Positions 31,756-33,934 of a DNA stretch of 33,934 bases are shown here, one piece after another. The first letter of the stretch is position 1; the number at the start of each line of letters is the position of its first letter. Origin of the DNA: Bacillota bacterium (lineage in GTDB: Bacteria > Bacillota > Clostridia > Acetivibrionales > DTU013); NCBI GenBank assembly GCA_023411645.1, contig JAEYON010000069.1, forward strand, positions 1 through 33,934, written 5' to 3'. A model generated the notes under the pieces. That model did no database searches and was not told where the DNA came from. It was given only the letters and a program-made list of their open reading frames with translations. The position numbers and the translations under genes were made by a program.

Positions 31756-31998
31756 TTGGCCGAATTTTGTGAATGCGGCTCACTGGTCATCGATAGTCGT
31801 TGTTCGAACAAGAACTGCTCGCTCAAAGTCGCAGGCAATACGGCATCTAAGAAAAAGACTTCTGTCAGAACAGAGTCAGTTATCAAAAAGGCTGATACAA
31901 CAAAAGCTGCTGCGGTAAGAAAGCCCGTCTCTAGGAGAGCATCAAAATGCATTACTTACAACCTTAAAGATTTAGACAAGAAAGAGCCTGAAAAGTAA
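31756..31998 (+). CDS. small Cys-motif protein with Lys/Ala-rich tail, unknown function
   Basis: The 80-residue protein begins AEFCECGSLVIDSRCSNKNC, a possible zinc knuckle (CxC-x8-C-x4-C). A basic Lys/Ala/Arg/Ser-rich stretch (residues 22-65) resembles histone-H1-like tails, and it ends in DLKDLDKKEPEK-type charged sequence. It could bind nucleic acid, but that is inference from composition. A TTG at 31756 with AAAGGAG eight bases upstream is the best start; an in-frame GTG at 31747 overlaps the site. It is divergent from the response regulator and has a terminator overlapping its stop codon. Confidence 0.65.
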   Translation: MAEFCECGSLVIDSRCSNKNCSLKVAGNTASKKKTSVRTESVIKKADTTKAAAVRKPVSRRASKCITYNLKDLDKKEPEK

Positions 31999-32013
31999 AC
32001 TTTTCGGGCTCTT
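31982..32013. terminator. terminator hairpin over the end of the small gene
   Basis: AAGAGCCTGAAAAG (31982-31995) pairs with CTTTTCGGGCTCTT (32000-32013) with one G-U pair and a four-base loop. The 5' arm encodes the last residues and the loop holds the TAA stop. It could also end the convergent P-II transcript. Confidence 0.7.
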
Positions 32014-32051
32014 CACCTATGTGTTATTTCAATCTATATGTTGTTAAGAGT

Positions 32052-32393
32052 CTATATCACACTTTCGCCTTCCTCGCCTGTACGGATACGTATGGCTCTT
32101 TCTACCGGATACACGAAGATTTTGCCCTCTCCCTGATCTCCTCCTGTCCTTGCACTGGAAATAATGGTATCTATGACCTTTTGAACTTCGAAGTCCTTTA
32201 CCACCACGTCAACGGAAATCTTGGGCAATAAATCAACCTCATATTTTTCTCCCCTCCACTGCTGCTGGATCCCGCCCTGCTGTCCATGACCTGTTACCTC
32301 CGTAACCATGATGCCGCCGCATTTCTCTTTTTTCAATGCATCCTTAACCTTGTCTAAAACCTCCGGCTTGATGATCGCTTTTATTTGTTTCAT
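32052..32393 (-). CDS. glnK: nitrogen regulatory protein P-II (GlnK/GlnB)
   Basis: P-II trimers sense ATP/ADP and 2-oxoglutarate and gate ammonium channels. The 113-residue protein has the N-terminal MKQIKAIIKP strand, a T-loop (about 36-55) with Tyr51 conserved in GEKYEVDLLPK (Trp at the usual Tyr46), and the C-terminal GEGKIFVYPVERAIRIRTGE. The ATG at 32393 has AAGGAGG eight bases upstream; longer frames overlap that site. It is 13 bases downstream of amtB, so a direct role in gating this transporter is expected. Confidence 0.93.
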   Translation of the reverse strand: MKQIKAIIKPEVLDKVKDALKKEKCGGIMVTEVTGHGQQGGIQQQWRGEKYEVDLLPKISVDVVVKDFEVQKVIDTIISSARTGGDQGEGKIFVYPVERAIRIRTGEEGESVI

Positions 32394-32406
32394 ATACATC
32401 CCCTCC

Positions 32407-33720
32407 TTATGATACATTTCTATCTGAAATATCATTGACAACTATTGAATAAGCAGGCTTGCGTGACAGGAATTCCGGGTACGCCGTATTGCCGTGCTCT
32501 CCTATGTCAAGACCGGTGACCTCCTCCTCAAGCGTCACTCTGATTCCAAGTGTCTTCTTTATCAGGTACCAGACCAGTAGGGAAGCAGGGAATACAAACA
32601 CAGCTACAGCCAGGATCCCGGTTATCTGCGTTCCTAACAGGCTGAATCCGCCGCCATAAAATAATCCGCTTGTGGCTGACAGTGAAGTCACGCCTTCCTT
32701 TGCAAACAAGCCGACACAAATTGTGCCGAACACACCGTTTGCAAGATGTACGGATGTAGCGCCAACCGGATCATCCAGCTTCAATTTATCAAAGAACACA
32801 ACCGCGAATACGACCAGTACGCCTGAAATTGCGCCAATTATCAGTGACCCGAATACATCCACATATGCACAGCCTGCCGTGATTGCTACCAAACCGGCAA
32901 GGCAGCCATTGATGGTCATACCCAGATCCGGCTTTCCAATGAACAGCCATGACACAATGGTTGAAGTAATGACCGCCGCAATGGCGGAAGTATTTGTAGT
33001 CATGAAGATGTGTGCTACAGCTGCAGGATCTGACATCGACATGGTCGATCCAGGATTGAACCCAAACCAGCCCAGCCAGAGAACAAACAAACCGATTGTT
33101 GCAAGCGACATATTATGACCCGGTATTGCTTTGGCGTTTCCGTTTTTATCATATTTGCCAAAGCGAGGCCCCAGTACGATAACGCCTGCCAATGCCGCCC
33201 AGCCACCCACAGAGTGAACAACTGTGGAACCGGCAAAATCCTGGAATCCCATTGAAGAGAGAAAACCGCCGCCCCATATCCAATGTCCTACGATTGGATA
33301 TATTGCCAGGGTGAGAGCAAAGGAAAAAACGATAAATGAAATATACTTTACCCTTTCTGCAACAGCACCGGACACAATCGTCGCTGCTGTGCCGCAGAAT
33401 ACGAGCTGGAACACGAACTTGGCCCAGAACGGAACATTTGCTCCCAAAGTATAAATACTCTCATCCAGTGTCCCAGTCAGAATCCACAATCCTTTCGTTC
33501 CTACAATCGGATTATCCCCACCGAACATCAGTCCCCAACCAAGTAAAAGGTACCCCATCGAAGAAATTGCAAATACTATGAAGTTTTTTGATAAGATGTT
33601 AACCGTGTTTTTTGATCTGGCAAATCCGGATTCTACTGCTGCAAATCCCAAATTCATGAAGAACACCAGCATTGCCGCCAAAAGCACCCACAAAGTATCA
33701 ATTGCCATACTGAAATCCAT
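32407..33720 (-). CDS. amtB: ammonium transporter Amt family
   Basis: The 437-residue channel has eleven expected membrane helices. The N-terminus lacks a long signal peptide (MDFSMAIDTLWVLLAAMLV). The twin pore histidines are present in VHSVGGWAALAG and VHLANGVFGTICVG, along with GFNPGSTMS and the substrate-recruitment region. A cytoplasmic tail (LEEEVTGLDIGEHGNTAYPE) carries the P-II contact region. The ATG at 33720 follows GGAGG by eight bases. It forms an operon with the P-II gene and is preceded by a leader with a terminator-like hairpin. Confidence 0.95.
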   Translation of the reverse strand: MDFSMAIDTLWVLLAAMLVFFMNLGFAAVESGFARSKNTVNILSKNFIVFAISSMGYLLLGWGLMFGGDNPIVGTKGLWILTGTLDESIYTLGANVPFWAKFVFQLVFCGTAATIVSGAVAERVKYISFIVFSFALTLAIYPIVGHWIWGGGFLSSMGFQDFAGSTVVHSVGGWAALAGVIVLGPRFGKYDKNGNAKAIPGHNMSLATIGLFVLWLGWFGFNPGSTMSMSDPAAVAHIFMTTNTSAIAAVITSTIVSWLFIGKPDLGMTINGCLAGLVAITAGCAYVDVFGSLIIGAISGVLVVFAVVFFDKLKLDDPVGATSVHLANGVFGTICVGLFAKEGVTSLSATSGLFYGGGFSLLGTQITGILAVAVFVFPASLLVWYLIKKTLGIRVTLEEEVTGLDIGEHGNTAYPEFLSRKPAYSIVVNDISDRNVS

Positions 33721-33791
33721 ATATAACCCTCCTTCATTTAAGATCATTTTCGTCGACTCACCAGAATCAGCTTCAACCACTGATATTCAAT

Positions 33792-33835
33792 AAAAAAAGC
33801 GCACTCTAAAGAATTTTACTCTTCTTTGAGTACGC
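33792..33835 (-). terminator. terminator-like hairpin in the amtB leader
   Basis: Minus strand 33835-33822 (GCGTACTCAAAGAA) pairs with 33813-33799 with one bulged A and one G-U pair, then seven U residues (33798-33792). It lies between the predicted promoter and amtB, so it can act as an attenuator. The alternative is that it ends an upstream transcript entering from the right. Confidence 0.75.
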
Positions 33836-33896
33836 CTTAATGGCTTGTTCCCAATGCTTTACCGCATTTTCCGGGGTTCGACTTTGAATTGTGATT

Positions 33897-33925
33897 ATTC
33901 TAGCACAGGTTTAAATCAAATGCAA
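33897..33925 (-). promoter_or_regulatory. promoter of amtB-glnK
   Basis: Minus strand TTGCAT (33925-33920), 17-base spacer ending in TGC (extended -10), TAGAAT (33902-33897). Start near 33890, giving a leader of about 170 bases. Confidence 0.65.
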
Positions 33926-33934
33926 TACCTTTTT

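Noticed and set aside
31629..31952. N-terminal extension of the response regulator frame
   Set aside because: It is antisense to the small gene at 31756 and lies upstream of a good ribosome-binding site and ATG at 31628 that begins a complete receiver domain.

Overview
The window looks like chromosomal core DNA of a spore-forming clostridium (Firmicutes, class Clostridia). The evidence is the ctsR-mcsA-mcsB-clpC stress operon with a textbook CtsR operator, a CwlD-like amidase, a CarD/CdnL-family regulator next to a PIN-TRAM membrane protein, Rex, an EF-G-like second translocase, strong GGAGG ribosome-binding sites and many near-consensus sigma-A promoters. The exact genus cannot be fixed from the sequence alone.

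Layout. 1-392: the 5' part of a DarT-like DNA ADP-ribosyltransferase gene runs off the left edge. 575-1045: a divergent IspF. 1114-3807 (minus): ispD, then a NatA/NatB-type ABC exporter. 3982-5589 (minus): a CarD-like regulator and a PIN-TRAM membrane protein behind a long leader with its own terminator. 6074-9900: a small conserved protein, radA and a GH15 glucoamylase-type hydrolase. 10028-10215: a candidate structured RNA that matches no feature I can name. 10313-12916: a membrane glycosyltransferase, a pair of 26-bp direct repeats around a hairpin, and azlCD. 13042-14394: a PAS-PAS-GGDEF diguanylate cyclase. 14399-18999 (minus): clpC, mcsB, mcsA, ctsR. 19339-22630 (minus): a DUF4349 lipoprotein and an EF-G-like GTPase. 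22926-26380: aroF, tyrA and an aroA homologue whose active site is heavily altered. 26392-29823: rex, an ABC-F ATPase and a cwlD-like amidase, followed by an imperfect tandem hairpin repeat. 30060-31998: a membrane protein, a REC-GGDEF response regulator with GGDDF, and a small Cys/Lys-rich protein. 32052-33720 (minus): amtB and a P-II gene behind a leader that contains a terminator.

How the parts relate. Most of the window is housekeeping: isoprenoid precursors (ispD, ispF), aromatic amino acids (aroF, tyrA, aroA), protein quality control (ctsR operon), DNA repair (radA), redox sensing (rex), ammonium uptake (amtB with P-II) and cell-wall turnover. Two GGDEF proteins point to cyclic-di-GMP signalling.

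The most unusual items are: the candidate RNA at 10028-10215, with a perfect 16-bp closing stem, nested helices and a possible 6-bp pseudoknot; the EPSP-synthase homologue with several normally invariant residues replaced although it sits in a normal aro operon; the divergent IspF with an Asn replacing a conserved active-site His; a perfect palindrome that encodes Val-Gln-Gln-stop at the ends of both clpC and the convergent cyclase gene; and promoter-proximal terminators in the carD and amtB leaders. Several start codons were moved from the longest open frame on the basis of ribosome-binding sites and promoters.
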